DNA of 50,304 nucleotides, taken from assembly GCA_947504705.1 (NCBI GenBank), contig CANNIA010000027.1, positions 1-50,304 of the forward strand, in the 5' to 3' direction. The stretch's first letter is position 1, and every line of letters starts with the position of its first letter. This DNA comes from Paracoccaceae bacterium. Its GTDB lineage: Bacteria; Pseudomonadota; Alphaproteobacteria; Rhodobacterales; Rhodobacteraceae. Both the position numbers and the translations under genes were made by a program. Below, one piece after another: positions 24,996-34,684 of this stretch. Under the pieces are notes generated by a model that was not told the origin of the DNA, ran no database searches, and saw only the letters and a list, made by a program, of their open reading frames with translations.

Positions 24996-25760
24996 ATGGC
25001 AGTCGATACGGTTGATCCGGCGGAAGTGGCCAAGTTCGAGGCGATGGCCGCCGAATGGTGGGACCCGGAGGGCAAGTTCAAGCCGCTGCACATGCTGAAC
25101 CCCTGCCGGTTGGGCTATATCTGCGCGCAGGTGGTAGCGGAGTTCGGGCGCGATCTGGCGGTGGCTTTGCCATTCGCGGGGCTGCGGGTGCTGGATATCG
25201 GCTGCGGCGGGGGGCTTTTGTCGGAACCGATGGCGCGGCTGGGGGCGGAAGTCGTGGGGGCGGATGCGGCGGAGCGGAACATCCCGGTGGCGCGGGTTCA
25301 TGCGGAACAGTCGGGGCTGGTGATCGATTACCGCCATACCACGGCCGAGGCCTTGGCGGCGGCTGGGGAGCAGTTCGACGTGGTCTTGAACATGGAAGTG
25401 GTCGAGCATGTCGCGGACCCGCAGGCCTATTTGACCGCCTGTCAGGAGTTGCTGAAGCCGGGCGGCCTGATGATCTGTTCCACGCTGAATCGGACGCCAA
25501 AAAGTTTCATGATGGCGATCATCGGGGCGGAATGGGTAATGCGGTGGCTGCCGAAGGGCACGCATGATTGGGCGAAGTTTATCACCCCGGACGAGCTTTA
25601 TGCGCTGATCAGCAAGGCGGGGCTGCGCCCGGTTGACCGCAGGGGGATGGTGTTCAACCCGGTCGGATGGAGCTGGCGGCTTTCCGACCGCGACTTGGGT
25701 TGCAACTATGTGACAACATCCGTGAAGGCCCTGCAGGGCAGTGTCAGCAAGCCGACCTGA
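24996..25760 (+). CDS. ubiG: Ubiquinone biosynthesis O-methyltransferase
   Basis: A class I SAM-dependent methyltransferase of 254 residues that methylates the 2-polyprenyl-6-hydroxyphenol and 3-demethylubiquinol intermediates of ubiquinone. Motif I is [19 protein letters not shown]; the family-specific N-terminus ([21 protein letters not shown]), [11 protein letters not shown] and the late [14 protein letters not shown] are present. Full length. It diverges from the iminopeptidase gene. Confidence 0.96.
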   Translation: MAVDTVDPAEVAKFEAMAAEWWDPEGKFKPLHMLNPCRLGYICAQVVAEFGRDLAVALPFAGLRVLDIGCGGGLLSEPMARLGAEVVGADAAERNIPVARVHAEQSGLVIDYRHTTAEALAAAGEQFDVVLNMEVVEHVADPQAYLTACQELLKPGGLMICSTLNRTPKSFMMAIIGAEWVMRWLPKGTHDWAKFITPDELYALISKAGLRPVDRRGMVFNPVGWSWRLSDRDLGCNYVTTSVKALQGSVSKPT

Positions 25761-26107
25761 CGTTACCACCCTGTTAGCGGGGCGGGTGATCGTGAAATGA
25801 TCGTTAAAGTTACCGTCAGATGCGATGGGGGCTACAACCGCCCCCGCCTGGCATGGCATGAAGGGCCAAGCTGTAGATTTGGGCCGAAGCATCTGAAATG
25901 GACGAGGAATTTCCGGGGCAAGTGCTGATTTTCAGCTGACTTTGCGGTGGCTTTCTTGCGTTCAGCCGTGTCAGGCGGGTAGGGCGGACGTCAAGAACCG
26001 GCTTGACCAATGACCGTGAAGCCGGGTCTTCTTTGCGTGAAACCGGATCCGACGGCCAACGGATGCGGGTTTGAGGGTCGCCCATGGGGCGGGGGTGTGA
26101 AAGTCGG
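25761..26107. other. 347-bp intergenic region without a recognisable gene
   Basis: A G/C hairpin (GGGGGC, 7-nt loop, GCCCCC, around 25827-25845) lies some 65 bp after ubiG and could end its transcript, though no T-run follows. The remainder presumably holds the promoter of the SARP-like gene, but I see no convincing -35/-10 pair, riboswitch or conserved small frame. Confidence 0.4.
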
Positions 26108-27709
26108 ATGTTCATTCGCCTGGTCGGCGTCTTTGAAGTGCGGGATGATCAGGGGCGCGATTGCACGCCCCGGGGGTCAAAGGCACGCGCGATCCTGGCC
26201 ATGCTGTGCCAGACGCCAGACCACATGCGGGCGCGCCGCTGGCTGGAAGGGCGGCTCTGGTCGGACCGGGGGTTGGAGCTTGCCTCGGGCAGCCTGCGTC
26301 AGGCGTTGATGGAGATTCGCAAGGCGTTCGGCGAGGCGGCATCGCTTTTGGTTTCCGACCGCGACATGGTGCAGCTGAACGATGTTGTCACCGACCTGGA
26401 ACAGGATCGTGAGGCTTGTCGGGAGGCGATCCAGTCGGGGCGCGAATTCATGGAAGGCTCCGACATTGTCGACAGTGCCTTCACCGAATGGCTGCGGGAA
26501 GAACGAGCACGGGTCGACATGCAACTTGGCATGCTGCGGCCGGCACCGTCGCAGCTGCCAATGCCCTTTGTCATTCGACTGGGCGGGATGCCATCGGGGC
26601 ATGGCGGAACGGTAAGCAAGGCGCTTGGTGATGCGGTCGGCCGGCTTGTGGCCGAATTCGCCCATATCAACATTTTCGGCGCTGGAGGCTCGGCAGTCCC
26701 GCATGATCTGGCGCGGGGCGGGCTTACCCTGAACGTCGAGGGCACGGCCAGCAATGATCACGTCCATCTTCTGGTCAGCCTGATCGCCACTGAAAGCCGG
26801 TTGACGATCTGGAGCCAGCGGGCCGCAGTGCCGCTTGCCGAGGCGGATATTTTTGGCAAGGGTGAATTGCCGTCGATGGTGTTTCAGGCGGCGGATGCGG
26901 CGCTGGCGCATTTTCCCCGCGCCACCGACCGGGAAACCGGGCCACGGCGGGCCAATGCGCTGATCGCGGGCGCGCTGACCGAGATGTTCAGCTATGACAC
27001 TGAACGCCTGCGCGAAGCGGACCGGATGCTGATCGAAGCGCAGGAATTCGCCGAGCCGGGCCGGATCTATGCCTGGCGCTGTCTGGTGCGGCAGATCATG
27101 TTCGTCGAACGGACCGAGGAGGATCATGCCCGGTTGGTCGATGAGGCCGACGAATTCTCTCGCAAGGCGCTGGAGATGTCGAAGGCCAACCCGCTGGTGC
27201 TGGCGCTGGTCAGTCAAGCACGGGTCATGGTCGACGAAAATCCCGAGGTGGGCATGGTGCTGGCGCGCGACGCGGTGGCGTTAAGCCCGTGCAACGCATT
27301 CGCACATTGGGCGCGGGCTGGGGCCTTGATCCGGATTGGTGACAATGAGGGCGCGCTGGTGGCGGCCCGGCAAGGGACCCAGATTGCAGCACGCACCGCC
27401 CATGTCCACTGGTGGGAGGCGCTAAGCGGTCTGGCGGCGCTGCGTGGCGGGGACAATGTTGCCGCGATCGCGCATTACGAGGCGGCGCATTCCCGCGCGC
27501 CAAGTTTCCGCGCGGCGATGCGGCACCTGTTGTTTCTGTATCTGGCGGTTGGTGAGCGCGAAAAGGCCAGCCGGGTCTATCGCGCGCTGTTGCGGGTCGA
27601 GAAGGATTTCTCCTTGGACCGGATCGTCAACGAACCGGATTATCCCGCCGTCACCCTGCGGCGCAGCGGGCTTTTGGATCAATACGGGGCGGAGCTTGCC
27701 AGGCTGTAA
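26108..27709 (+). CDS. SARP/BTAD-like transcriptional regulator with a C-terminal TPR region
   Basis: A 533-residue protein. Residues 1-90 look like the winged-helix DNA-binding domain of SARP/AfsR-type activators (MFIRLVGVFEVRDDQGRD, then KARAILAMLCQTP, RRWLEGRLWSDRG and SLRQALMEIRKAF). A middle part includes an adenylate-cyclase-associated-like beta region (LTLNVEGTASNDHVHLLVSLI). The last 250 residues are helical and TPR-like (NPLVLALVSQARVMVDENPE, NAFAHWARAGALIRIGDNE, AALRGGDNVAAIAHYEAAH). ATG 26108 is chosen because it gives the standard SARP N-terminus; ATG 26084 is possible. No target operon is adjacent. Class known, signal and targets unknown. Confidence 0.75.
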   Translation: MFIRLVGVFEVRDDQGRDCTPRGSKARAILAMLCQTPDHMRARRWLEGRLWSDRGLELASGSLRQALMEIRKAFGEAASLLVSDRDMVQLNDVVTDLEQDREACREAIQSGREFMEGSDIVDSAFTEWLREERARVDMQLGMLRPAPSQLPMPFVIRLGGMPSGHGGTVSKALGDAVGRLVAEFAHINIFGAGGSAVPHDLARGGLTLNVEGTASNDHVHLLVSLIATESRLTIWSQRAAVPLAEADIFGKGELPSMVFQAADAALAHFPRATDRETGPRRANALIAGALTEMFSYDTERLREADRMLIEAQEFAEPGRIYAWRCLVRQIMFVERTEEDHARLVDEADEFSRKALEMSKANPLVLALVSQARVMVDENPEVGMVLARDAVALSPCNAFAHWARAGALIRIGDNEGALVAARQGTQIAARTAHVHWWEALSGLAALRGGDNVAAIAHYEAAHSRAPSFRAAMRHLLFLYLAVGEREKASRVYRALLRVEKDFSLDRIVNEPDYPAVTLRRSGLLDQYGAELARL

Positions 27710-27734
27710 GGCCAGCTCGGCAAGTCATAAACGC

Positions 27735-28763
27735 TTAAAGCTCGGCCGACCGCGCCCAAAGGTTGATCTCTTTCTCTTCGGAAATCGCGCTGATCTTGGC
27801 AAGCTCGTCGGCGGTGAACTCAAGGTTATTGATCGCTCCGGCGCAGTCTTCCACCTGTTCGGGCTTTGAAGCCCCGATCAGGGCCGACGTGATCCCGCCA
27901 TCGCGCAGAACCCAGGCCAGCGCCATTTGTGCCAGGGTCTGGCCGCGCGCTTTGGCCAGCGCGTCCAGCCTGCGCAGCGCGCCGACCACACGGTCGTTGA
28001 TGGTGGCCATGTCCAGCGATTTGCCTTGCGTCGCGCGGCTGCCTTCGGGGATGCCGTTCAGGTATTTGTTGGTCAGGATGCCCTGCGCCAGTGGCGTGAA
28101 GGCGATGGAGCCGATGCCAAGGTCGCTCAGCGTGTCCTTCAGCCCGTCGGTTTCGACCCAGCGGTTCAGGATCGAATAGCTGGGCTGGTGGATCAGGCAG
28201 GGGGTGCCAAGGTCCTTCAGGATCGCCGCAGCCTCACGCGTGCGCTGGCTGTTGTAGCTGGAGATGCCAACGTAAAGCGCGCGGCCCGAGCGGACGATGT
28301 GGTCCAGCGCGCCCATGGTTTCTTCCAGTGGCGTTTCGGGATCGAAGCGGTGGGAATAGAAGATGTCGACGTAATCCAGGCCCATTCGTTTCAGCGACTG
28401 GTCGCAGGAGGCGATCAGATACTTGCGGCTGCCCCATTCGCCATAGGGTCCGGCCCACATGTCGTAGCCTGCCTTGGACGAGATGATCAGCTCATCCCGC
28501 AGGTGGCGGAAGTCGGTGCGCATGATCTCGCCAAAGGCGGTTTCGGCGCTGCCGAAGGGCGGGCCGTAGTTGTTGGCGAGGTCGAAGTGCGTGATGCCAT
28601 GGTCAAAGGCTGTCTGGCAGATTGCCCGCTTGGTGGCGTGGGGCGTGTCGTGGCCGAAGTTGTGCCACAGGCCAAGGCTGATCGCCGGAAGCTTGAGGCC
28701 TGATTTGCCGCAACGGCGGTAGATCATCCGGTCATAGCGGTCGACGCGCGGGGTATAGGTCAT
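27735..28763 (-). CDS. mgrA: Aldo/keto reductase, L-glyceraldehyde-3-phosphate reductase type
   Basis: A 342-residue AKR of the MgrA/YghZ group, which reduces L-glyceraldehyde 3-phosphate and methylglyoxal with NADPH. The catalytic tetrad is visible: Asp and Tyr in FDLANNYGPPFGSAE, Lys in IISSKAGYDMW, His in IFYSHRFD. The phrase MWAGPYGEWGSRKYL is characteristic of this subgroup. Cofactor residues occur in LIGASKPEQVED. Start ATG 28763 has AGGAGG 5 nt upstream. Symbol by similarity to the E. coli enzyme. Confidence 0.88.
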   Translation of the reverse strand: MTYTPRVDRYDRMIYRRCGKSGLKLPAISLGLWHNFGHDTPHATKRAICQTAFDHGITHFDLANNYGPPFGSAETAFGEIMRTDFRHLRDELIISSKAGYDMWAGPYGEWGSRKYLIASCDQSLKRMGLDYVDIFYSHRFDPETPLEETMGALDHIVRSGRALYVGISSYNSQRTREAAAILKDLGTPCLIHQPSYSILNRWVETDGLKDTLSDLGIGSIAFTPLAQGILTNKYLNGIPEGSRATQGKSLDMATINDRVVGALRRLDALAKARGQTLAQMALAWVLRDGGITSALIGASKPEQVEDCAGAINNLEFTADELAKISAISEEKEINLWARSAEL

Positions 28764-28848
28764 TGGGGCCTCCTGTTGGCGCTAGCATTCCATGCGCGGC
28801 GCGCGGCTTCAAGTTGCGTCGTGGCGGATTTCGGGAAAGGATGGGGCC

Positions 28849-29688
28849 ATGCGCCATGTCTTGAAATTCTGGGACTTTGCTGCTGCTGTCGGACTGCGCG
28901 TCGGCAACGGCCATTTTGGCCTAGTCGCGGCTGGGGTGGCGTTCTTTGCGATGTTCGCGGTCTTCCCCGGCCTTGCCGCTGCCGTCGCGGTATGGGGGTT
29001 GTTCGCAGACCGGTCAGCGATTCAGGGCTATCTGACGGTGGCTGAGCGCTTTCTGCCGCCCGAAGCGCGAGGTCTGATCCATGATCAGGTGATGGGCCTG
29101 ATCGAGGCCCCGCCGACCACGCTGGGCTGGACAACCTTTCTGTCGCTGGCCATCGCGCTTTATTCGGCACGGGCCGGGGTTTCGGCCTTGGTGCAGGGGC
29201 TGGACGTGGTGCATCGGTCGCAGCCGCGCGGGTTCCTTTGGGGCTGGGTGGTGGATTTCATCCTGACCGCAGCCCTGATCGGCGCGCTGTTTCTAGCGCT
29301 GGTCACAGTGGTCGTGGTGCCGATCATGCTGAGCTTTGTCCAGTTTGGCACGTTTGCGGCCTGGCTGACCAAGGTTCTGCCCTGGGGGGCGATGTTCCTT
29401 TTGGTGGTGACCTGCCTGTCGATCCTTTACCGCTTTGGCCCCAATGTGCCGGGGGGGTTCCGGTCGCCCTGGATCACGGTTGGCGTGCTGGTCGCGGCGC
29501 TGGGCTGGGCGGGGGTGTCGATCGGGTTTTCGGTCTATCTGGCGAATTTCAACAGCTACAACGCGATTTACGGGTCGATCGGGGCGGTGATTATCCTGAT
29601 GATGTGGCTGTATCTGTCGGTCTGGTCGGTCCTGTTGGGTGGGGCGATCAATGCCGAGCTGGATGAACGGTTGCGGGCGCGCGAATAG
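28849..29688 (+). CDS. YihY/BrkB family membrane protein
   Basis: A 279-residue inner-membrane protein with about six hydrophobic segments, beginning with GLVAAGVAFFAMFAVFPGL and including WVVDFILTAALIGALFLAL and IYGSIGAVIILMMWLYLSV. The last segment, with YNAIYGSIGAVI and GGAINAELDE, is the hallmark of the family. Earlier annotation as ribonuclease BN is wrong; the molecular role is not established. ATG 28849 has AAGGA about 8 nt upstream; a longer frame from 28792 lacks a site. It diverges from the aldo/keto reductase gene. Confidence 0.9.
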   Translation: MRHVLKFWDFAAAVGLRVGNGHFGLVAAGVAFFAMFAVFPGLAAAVAVWGLFADRSAIQGYLTVAERFLPPEARGLIHDQVMGLIEAPPTTLGWTTFLSLAIALYSARAGVSALVQGLDVVHRSQPRGFLWGWVVDFILTAALIGALFLALVTVVVVPIMLSFVQFGTFAAWLTKVLPWGAMFLLVVTCLSILYRFGPNVPGGFRSPWITVGVLVAALGWAGVSIGFSVYLANFNSYNAIYGSIGAVIILMMWLYLSVWSVLLGGAINAELDERLRARE

Positions 29689-29690
29689 GA

Positions 29691-29717
29691 AAGGGCGCCC
29701 CGGTCGGGACGCCCCTT
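29691..29717. terminator. Probable terminator between the convergent YihY and GFA genes
   Basis: AAGGGCGCCC (29691-29700) and GGGACGCCCCTT (29706-29717) can pair into a G/C-rich hairpin with one or two bulged bases and loop CGGTC. It starts 2 bp past the YihY stop and ends 20 bp from the stop of the minus-strand gene. A TT-GTGT tail on the plus strand is weak. Confidence 0.5.
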
Positions 29718-29736
29718 GTGTCGTGGCCGAACCGCT

Positions 29737-30177
29737 CTAGTGGCCAGCGGGCCAGGAGAATTCCGGGCGCAGGCCGGAAAAGACCGGGCGGCCATCGGTC
29801 GGGGCGGCATAGCCTTTGGTTTCATCCCAGAAGGCGTGGTAGCTGGCCTTGGGGAATTTGGCGTCGTCATAGCCCATGACATTCGGCACCGCGACACGGA
29901 TGCGCTTTTGCTTGTCGTCCAGCATCAGGACGGCGTTGCATTCGGTGCAAAGGCAGATTTCCAGCGGCCCGTCCGGGTTCTGCGCGTTGAAGGGAACGCG
30001 CTTCATCTTCTCGGGGTGGTCAACCTTCATGTCGCCATGGTTGAAAAAGGCGACATGGGTCGTGTGCTGACCGGTCACCGCCTTGCAGACGTTGCAATGG
30101 CATTCGTGGTTATCAATCGGTTCGGCCGCCGAGGTCACGTGGACGTGGCTGCAGCCGCCTGCATATTTCGCTGACAT
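29737..30177 (-). CDS. GFA-family zinc protein, divergent
   Basis: A 146-residue GFA-fold protein. The central ECHCNVCKAVTGQ and the later CLCTECNAVLMLDD pairs supply zinc ligands, but the usual N-terminal CxCG motif is changed to GGCSHVHV, keeping only one cysteine. The catalytic capacity is therefore doubtful and a structural-zinc role is possible. Start ATG 30177 has GGAGG 5 nt upstream. It lies between the YihY gene and pckA, both in separate transcription units. Only distantly similar to the GFA protein at 5505-5960. Confidence 0.85.
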   Translation of the reverse strand: MSAKYAGGCSHVHVTSAAEPIDNHECHCNVCKAVTGQHTTHVAFFNHGDMKVDHPEKMKRVPFNAQNPDGPLEICLCTECNAVLMLDDKQKRIRVAVPNVMGYDDAKFPKASYHAFWDETKGYAAPTDGRPVFSGLRPEFSWPAGH

Positions 30178-30298
30178 AAGATCCTCCCTTGTCCTCTCCC
30201 TCCCGAGCTGGACGGGATGAGTCGCGGGGGAAGACTAGCATCGGTTTTCCTAAACGCGAAATAATTGACTTGCTGGGAAAGGCGTCCGGTGCTGGTTA

Positions 30299-31909
30299 TC
30301 AGCCGATAGCTGCCGCCTTCACGTCGGTATCGATGAAGGGCAGGTACTGGGCGAAGTTCTTTTGGAACATACCGACCAGCTTTGCCGCCTGCGCGTCATA
30401 GGCGGCGGGGACGGACCAGGTCTGGCGCGGGTTCAGCAGGGCGGTATCGACGCCGGGGACCGAGACCGGAACCTCGAAGCCGAAGTTCGGGTCCTTGCGG
30501 AAACTGGCTTTGCCAAGCGAGCCATCCAGCGCAGCCGACAGCAGCGCGCGGGTGGCTTTGATTGGCATGCGCTTGCCGGTGCCATAGGCGCCGCCGCTCC
30601 ACCCCGTGTTGACCAGCCAGCAGGACGCGCCATGGTGGGCGATCTTTTCCTGCAGAAGTTTGCCGTAGACCTCGGGTCGGCGCGGCATGAAGGGGGCGCC
30701 GAAGCAGGTGGAGAAGGTGGGCGTCGGTTCGGTAACGCCGCGTTCGGTGCCGGCGGCTTTGGCGGTGAAGCCAGACAGGAAGTGATACATCGCCTGCGCC
30801 GGCGTCAGCCGCGCGATTGGGGGCAGGACGCCAAAGGCATCGCAGGTCAGCATCACCACATGCTGCGGGTGGCCGCCAAGCCCGGTCGCAGAGGCGTTCG
30901 ATATCGCCTCCAACGGATAGGCGCAGCGGGTGTTTTCCGTCAGGCTGCGGTTCTTGAAGTCAAGCTCCAGCGTTTCGGGGTCAAAGACCATGTTTTCCAC
31001 CACGGTCGCGAAACGGTGGGTGGTGGCATAGATCTCGGGTTCCGCCTCGGGCGAAAGATCGATGGTCTTGGCGTAACAGCCGCCTTCGAAGTTGAAGATG
31101 CCCCGGTCGGACCAGCCATGTTCGTCATCGCCGATCAGCGTGCGGTCGGGGCTGGCGGATAGCGTGGTCTTGCCTGTGCCGGAAAGGCCGAAGAACACTG
31201 CGGCATCGTCGGGCTTGCCGATGGCGTGGTTGGCGCTGCAATGCATCGCCATGACCCCCTTTTCAGGCAAGAGGTAGTTGAGGACGGTGAAGACCGCCTT
31301 CTTGTTTTCCCCGGCATAGGCGGTGTTGCCGATCAGCACGGTCTTTTCGTCAAAGTTCAGTGCAATGACGGTCTTGGACCGGCAGCCGTGGCGGGCGGGA
31401 TCCGCCTTGAACGAGGGAAGGTTGATCACTGTCCACTCGGGGGTAAACGTGTCCAGCTCATCCCGCGCGGGGCGGCGCAGGAGGTGGCGGATGAAGAGGC
31501 CATGCCAAGCAAGCTCGGTGACAACGCGCACGTCAAGTCGGTGGTCGGGGTCGGCCCCAGCGTAAAGGTCTTGCACGAAAAGCTCACGGCCCTTGGCATG
31601 GGCCAGCATGTCGGCCTTGAGCGTGGCATAGGCCGCAGGCGTCATGGCTGTGTTGTTTTCCCACCAGATCGTGCCTTCGGTCGCTGGCGTGCGGGCAACG
31701 AACTTGTCCTTGGGCGAGCGCCCGGTGAACTGCCCGGTCGTGCACAGAAACGCCCCGCCGCGACCAAGCCGACCTTCGCCCCGGCGAACCGCCTCTTCGA
31801 CCAGCGCCGCCTCGACATAGTTGTAGTGGGCGAGTGCCACACCCGTGATGCCTTGGTGTTCAAGCTGCTGATTGGGGTTCACGCGCCCCCGGGCGGTGTT
31901 TTGGGTCAT
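30299..31909 (-). CDS. pckA: Phosphoenolpyruvate carboxykinase (ATP)
   Basis: A 536-residue gluconeogenic enzyme converting oxaloacetate plus ATP to PEP. The P-loop is [17 protein letters not shown], followed by [13 protein letters not shown] with metal ligands and [11 protein letters not shown]. The N-terminal half contains GRSPKDKF. The start is ATG 31909 (MTQNTARG...), with GGGAG upstream; a TTG at 31924 would only add five residues. It is divergent from chvI across a 353-bp region. In rhizobia pckA is a target of ChvI and of the LacI-type PckR, so the arrangement suggests regulatory linkage. Confidence 0.97.
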   Translation of the reverse strand: MTQNTARGRVNPNQQLEHQGITGVALAHYNYVEAALVEEAVRRGEGRLGRGGAFLCTTGQFTGRSPKDKFVARTPATEGTIWWENNTAMTPAAYATLKADMLAHAKGRELFVQDLYAGADPDHRLDVRVVTELAWHGLFIRHLLRRPARDELDTFTPEWTVINLPSFKADPARHGCRSKTVIALNFDEKTVLIGNTAYAGENKKAVFTVLNYLLPEKGVMAMHCSANHAIGKPDDAAVFFGLSGTGKTTLSASPDRTLIGDDEHGWSDRGIFNFEGGCYAKTIDLSPEAEPEIYATTHRFATVVENMVFDPETLELDFKNRSLTENTRCAYPLEAISNASATGLGGHPQHVVMLTCDAFGVLPPIARLTPAQAMYHFLSGFTAKAAGTERGVTEPTPTFSTCFGAPFMPRRPEVYGKLLQEKIAHHGASCWLVNTGWSGGAYGTGKRMPIKATRALLSAALDGSLGKASFRKDPNFGFEVPVSVPGVDTALLNPRQTWSVPAAYDAQAAKLVGMFQKNFAQYLPFIDTDVKAAAIG

Positions 31910-32057
31910 CCTGAAAGCTCCCAATGCCGCAAGCGGTCTGCGGCGGGTTCAAACCGGACATCCGGGCCAAGGGATGCCACGACAAGTCTTTGTGGCGACA
32001 GGTCGTATTCGGCCTATAGCATGACGATTTCAAAGCAGAACAGCGGGTAATCGTAGC

Positions 32058-32085
32058 GTTAGCGCAATCTTTATCGAGTTAGCGC
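32058..32085. promoter_or_regulatory. Two identical GTTAGCGC repeats between pckA and chvI
   Basis: GTTAGCGC occurs at 32058-32065 and again at 32078-32085, exactly 20 bp apart, so both face the same side of the helix. OmpR-type regulators such as ChvI bind direct repeats, while GTTAGCGC also resembles a half-site of LacI-type operators. The rest of the 353-bp gap (31910-32262) contains CCACC-N6-GGTGG (32145-32160) and TCGGTC-N6-GACCGA (32194-32211); the latter lies 52 bp before chvI. No gene is evident in the gap. Confidence 0.45.
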
Positions 32086-32262
32086 CACCACTTGCCTGGG
32101 TTGGGCGAATTGCCGTCGGAAAGCTGGCCATTGCGGCGAAAATGCCACCTTGTGGGGTGGTAGCCGATGGCCGATTCGCTTTCCTGTTGATTATCGGTCG
32201 CGCGAGACCGACAATGCCACAAAACGCCATGAGGCGGCAGCAGTTAACGAAAGGCACGATAG

Positions 32263-32964
32263 ATGTCTCGCATTGCGCTTGTCGATGACGACAGGAACAT
32301 TCTGACTTCGGTCGCGATGACGCTTGAGGCCGAAGGTTTCGAGGTCGAGACCTACAACGACGGCCAGTCGGCGCTTGAGGCCTTTACACGGCGCATGCCC
32401 GACATGGCGGTGCTGGATATCAAGATGCCGCGGATGGACGGAATGGATCTGTTGCAGCGGATGCGGCAGAAAAGTTCGATCCCGGTGATCTTCCTGACCT
32501 CGAAAGATGACGAGATCGACGAAGTGCTGGGCCTGCGGATGGGGGCCGACGACTACGTCAAAAAGCCCTTCAGCCAGCGGCTGCTGGTCGAACGCATCCG
32601 GGCGCTTCTGCGTCGGCAAGAGGCGATCAACTCGGGCGAGGCGGCAGCGACCGAAGAAACCCGGATGATGGAACGGGGTGCCCTGCGGATGGACCCCTTG
32701 CGCCATTCGGTGACCTGGAAAGGCCGCGAGGTTGCGCTGACGGTTACGGAATTCCTGTTGCTGCAGGCGCTGGCCCAACGGCCGGGCTTTGTGAAATCGC
32801 GCGATCAGCTGATGGATGTGGCCTATGATGATCAGGTCTATGTCGACGACCGCACCATCGACAGCCATATCAAGCGGCTGCGTAAGAAAATGCGGACCGT
32901 TGACGATGACTTTACGGCTATCGAGACACTTTACGGCATCGGATATCGATATAACGAAGAGTAA
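32263..32964 (+). CDS. chvI: Response regulator ChvI
   Basis: A 233-residue OmpR-family regulator. The receiver has DDD at 8-10, phosphoacceptor Asp52 in [12 protein letters not shown] in FLTSKDDE and K in [10 protein letters not shown]. The winged helix includes [20 protein letters not shown] and [19 protein letters not shown]. It pairs with ChvG, coded 25 bp downstream. In alphaproteobacteria ChvGI (ExoS-ChvI, BvrRS) answers acid and envelope stress and controls envelope and central carbon genes. Confidence 0.93.
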   Translation: MSRIALVDDDRNILTSVAMTLEAEGFEVETYNDGQSALEAFTRRMPDMAVLDIKMPRMDGMDLLQRMRQKSSIPVIFLTSKDDEIDEVLGLRMGADDYVKKPFSQRLLVERIRALLRRQEAINSGEAAATEETRMMERGALRMDPLRHSVTWKGREVALTVTEFLLLQALAQRPGFVKSRDQLMDVAYDDQVYVDDRTIDSHIKRLRKKMRTVDDDFTAIETLYGIGYRYNEE

Positions 32965-32989
32965 TGGGGAAGTGTGACGGCCCCCAGCC

Positions 32990-34684
32990 ATGACCTCGGC
33001 ACCCAAGATCACCGCGCAGACCCCGCTGACCAAACGGTCGGGCGACGTCCTTCTGGGCGAAGACTGGGTATCGCCGGATTCCACGGTCGAGCGTCTGAAG
33101 GAACGGCGGGGAGGGCGTGGCTTTGTCACGCTCAAGGGCTCGCCGCTGGCCCGCAAGATTATCATCTTCAACCTGCTGGCGCTGGTGATCCTTGTCGTCG
33201 GGGTTCTGTTCATGAACCCGTTTCGCCAAAGCCTGGCTTTGCAGCGACAGCAGGGGATGGCGCGGCAGGTCGAGCTGATCGCCCATATCTACGAAAGCCA
33301 GCTTGGCAGCGGCACTCGGGGCTTTGACTTCCGCAAGACATTGGCTGGGGTTGAAATTGATCCTTGGTTCGAGGTGTTTGTCTTTGATCCGACCGGCCGG
33401 CTGATCGCCTCGAAAGTTGGTCAAGGCAACGAGACGCTGCTGACCGAACCGGGGCAGGGGACCATCCTCACCGATTTTCTTGAGAACGTCTGGTCGACCG
33501 TAACCTACGTCTTGCGTCAGGGTCAGAAGACCCGGACCGAGACCATCGATTCTGCGCAGCAGGCGGAAAGCATGTTCGAAAAGGCCCGGTTGGGCGACAC
33601 CGAATCGCAAACTGCCAAGGACAAGGATGGCAGCTTGATCTTTTCGACCGGAACACCGGTCGTAGTGTCGGGAGATGTCGTCGGCGTGGTCGTTCTGGTG
33701 TCCTCCTCGGTCGAGATCGATCGGCTGGTGCGCTATGAACGCGAACAGATCCTGCAGATGTTCGTGGTGGCACTGGTGCTGTCGATCGCGCTGAGCCTGA
33801 TGCTGGCCTCGACGATCTCGAACCCGCTGTCCGATCTTGCCGCCGCCGCCGAACTTGGCCGAGAACGCGACACCCGCCGATCCGCCACGAACCGGGTGCG
33901 GATCCCCGACCTTGCCGCGCGGCCCGACGAAATCGGCCGCCTTTCCGTCGCGATGAGCGGGATGGTGGCCGCCCTTTACGACCGGATCGACGCCAACGAA
34001 CAATTCGCCGCCGATGTCGCGCATGAAATCAAGAACCCGCTGGCAAGCTTGCGGTCTGCGGTTGGCTCAATGCGGTTCGTGAAAAAGGACGAACAGCGCG
34101 AAAAGTTGCTGGACGTGATCGAACACGACGTGCGCCGTCTGGACCGGTTGGTCAGCGACATTTCCAACGCCTCGCGTCTGGACAGCGAACTGGTCAAGGA
34201 AGATGAAGAAGAGTTCAACCTGATCAAGACCTTGGCCAATCTTTGCCAATATCTGTCCAAGCAAGCCGGCGACAAGGGAGTTGATTTTATCATCGACCTG
34301 CCCGGCGACCCGATCAGTATCCATGGGCTTGAGGCACGGCTGGCGCAGGTCTTTGTCAACCTGGTGACCAACGCGATTTCCTTTTGTGAGGATGGCGATG
34401 CGGTGCGCGTCTGGGCCCGGCGCCGCGAAAACCGGGTGCTGGTTGTGGTTGAAGACACCGGCCCCGGCATCCCGGAACAGGCGCTGACCAAGGTTTTCAA
34501 ACGGTTCTATTCCGAACGCCCACAGGCCGAATTCGGCAAGCATTCCGGCCTTGGCCTCGCGATTTCGAAGCAAATCGTCGAAGCGCATGGTGGCGTGATC
34601 TGGGCCGAGAACATTCGGCCGACTGCCGCAGACCCGGCCTCGGCCCCCTTGGGCGCGCGGTTTGTCGTGGGCCTGCCGGTGTGA
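32990..34684 (+). CDS. chvG: Sensor histidine kinase ChvG
   Basis: A 564-residue membrane kinase. TM1 spans about residues 57-76, a periplasmic sensor domain about 77-254 (with FEVFVFDPTGRLIAS), and TM2 255-275. A HAMP linker follows, then HisKA with His345 in FAADVAHEIKNPLASLRSAV. The HATPase domain contains NLVTNAISF, EDTGPGIPEQ and KHSGLGLAISKQIVEAHGG. The overlap of its stop with the hprK start (GTGA) shows that the two-component genes and the PTS genes form one operon. The long N-terminal cytoplasmic stretch (56 residues) is as in other ChvG proteins. Confidence 0.94.
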   Translation: MTSAPKITAQTPLTKRSGDVLLGEDWVSPDSTVERLKERRGGRGFVTLKGSPLARKIIIFNLLALVILVVGVLFMNPFRQSLALQRQQGMARQVELIAHIYESQLGSGTRGFDFRKTLAGVEIDPWFEVFVFDPTGRLIASKVGQGNETLLTEPGQGTILTDFLENVWSTVTYVLRQGQKTRTETIDSAQQAESMFEKARLGDTESQTAKDKDGSLIFSTGTPVVVSGDVVGVVVLVSSSVEIDRLVRYEREQILQMFVVALVLSIALSLMLASTISNPLSDLAAAAELGRERDTRRSATNRVRIPDLAARPDEIGRLSVAMSGMVAALYDRIDANEQFAADVAHEIKNPLASLRSAVGSMRFVKKDEQREKLLDVIEHDVRRLDRLVSDISNASRLDSELVKEDEEEFNLIKTLANLCQYLSKQAGDKGVDFIIDLPGDPISIHGLEARLAQVFVNLVTNAISFCEDGDAVRVWARRRENRVLVVVEDTGPGIPEQALTKVFKRFYSERPQAEFGKHSGLGLAISKQIVEAHGGVIWAENIRPTAADPASAPLGARFVVGLPV

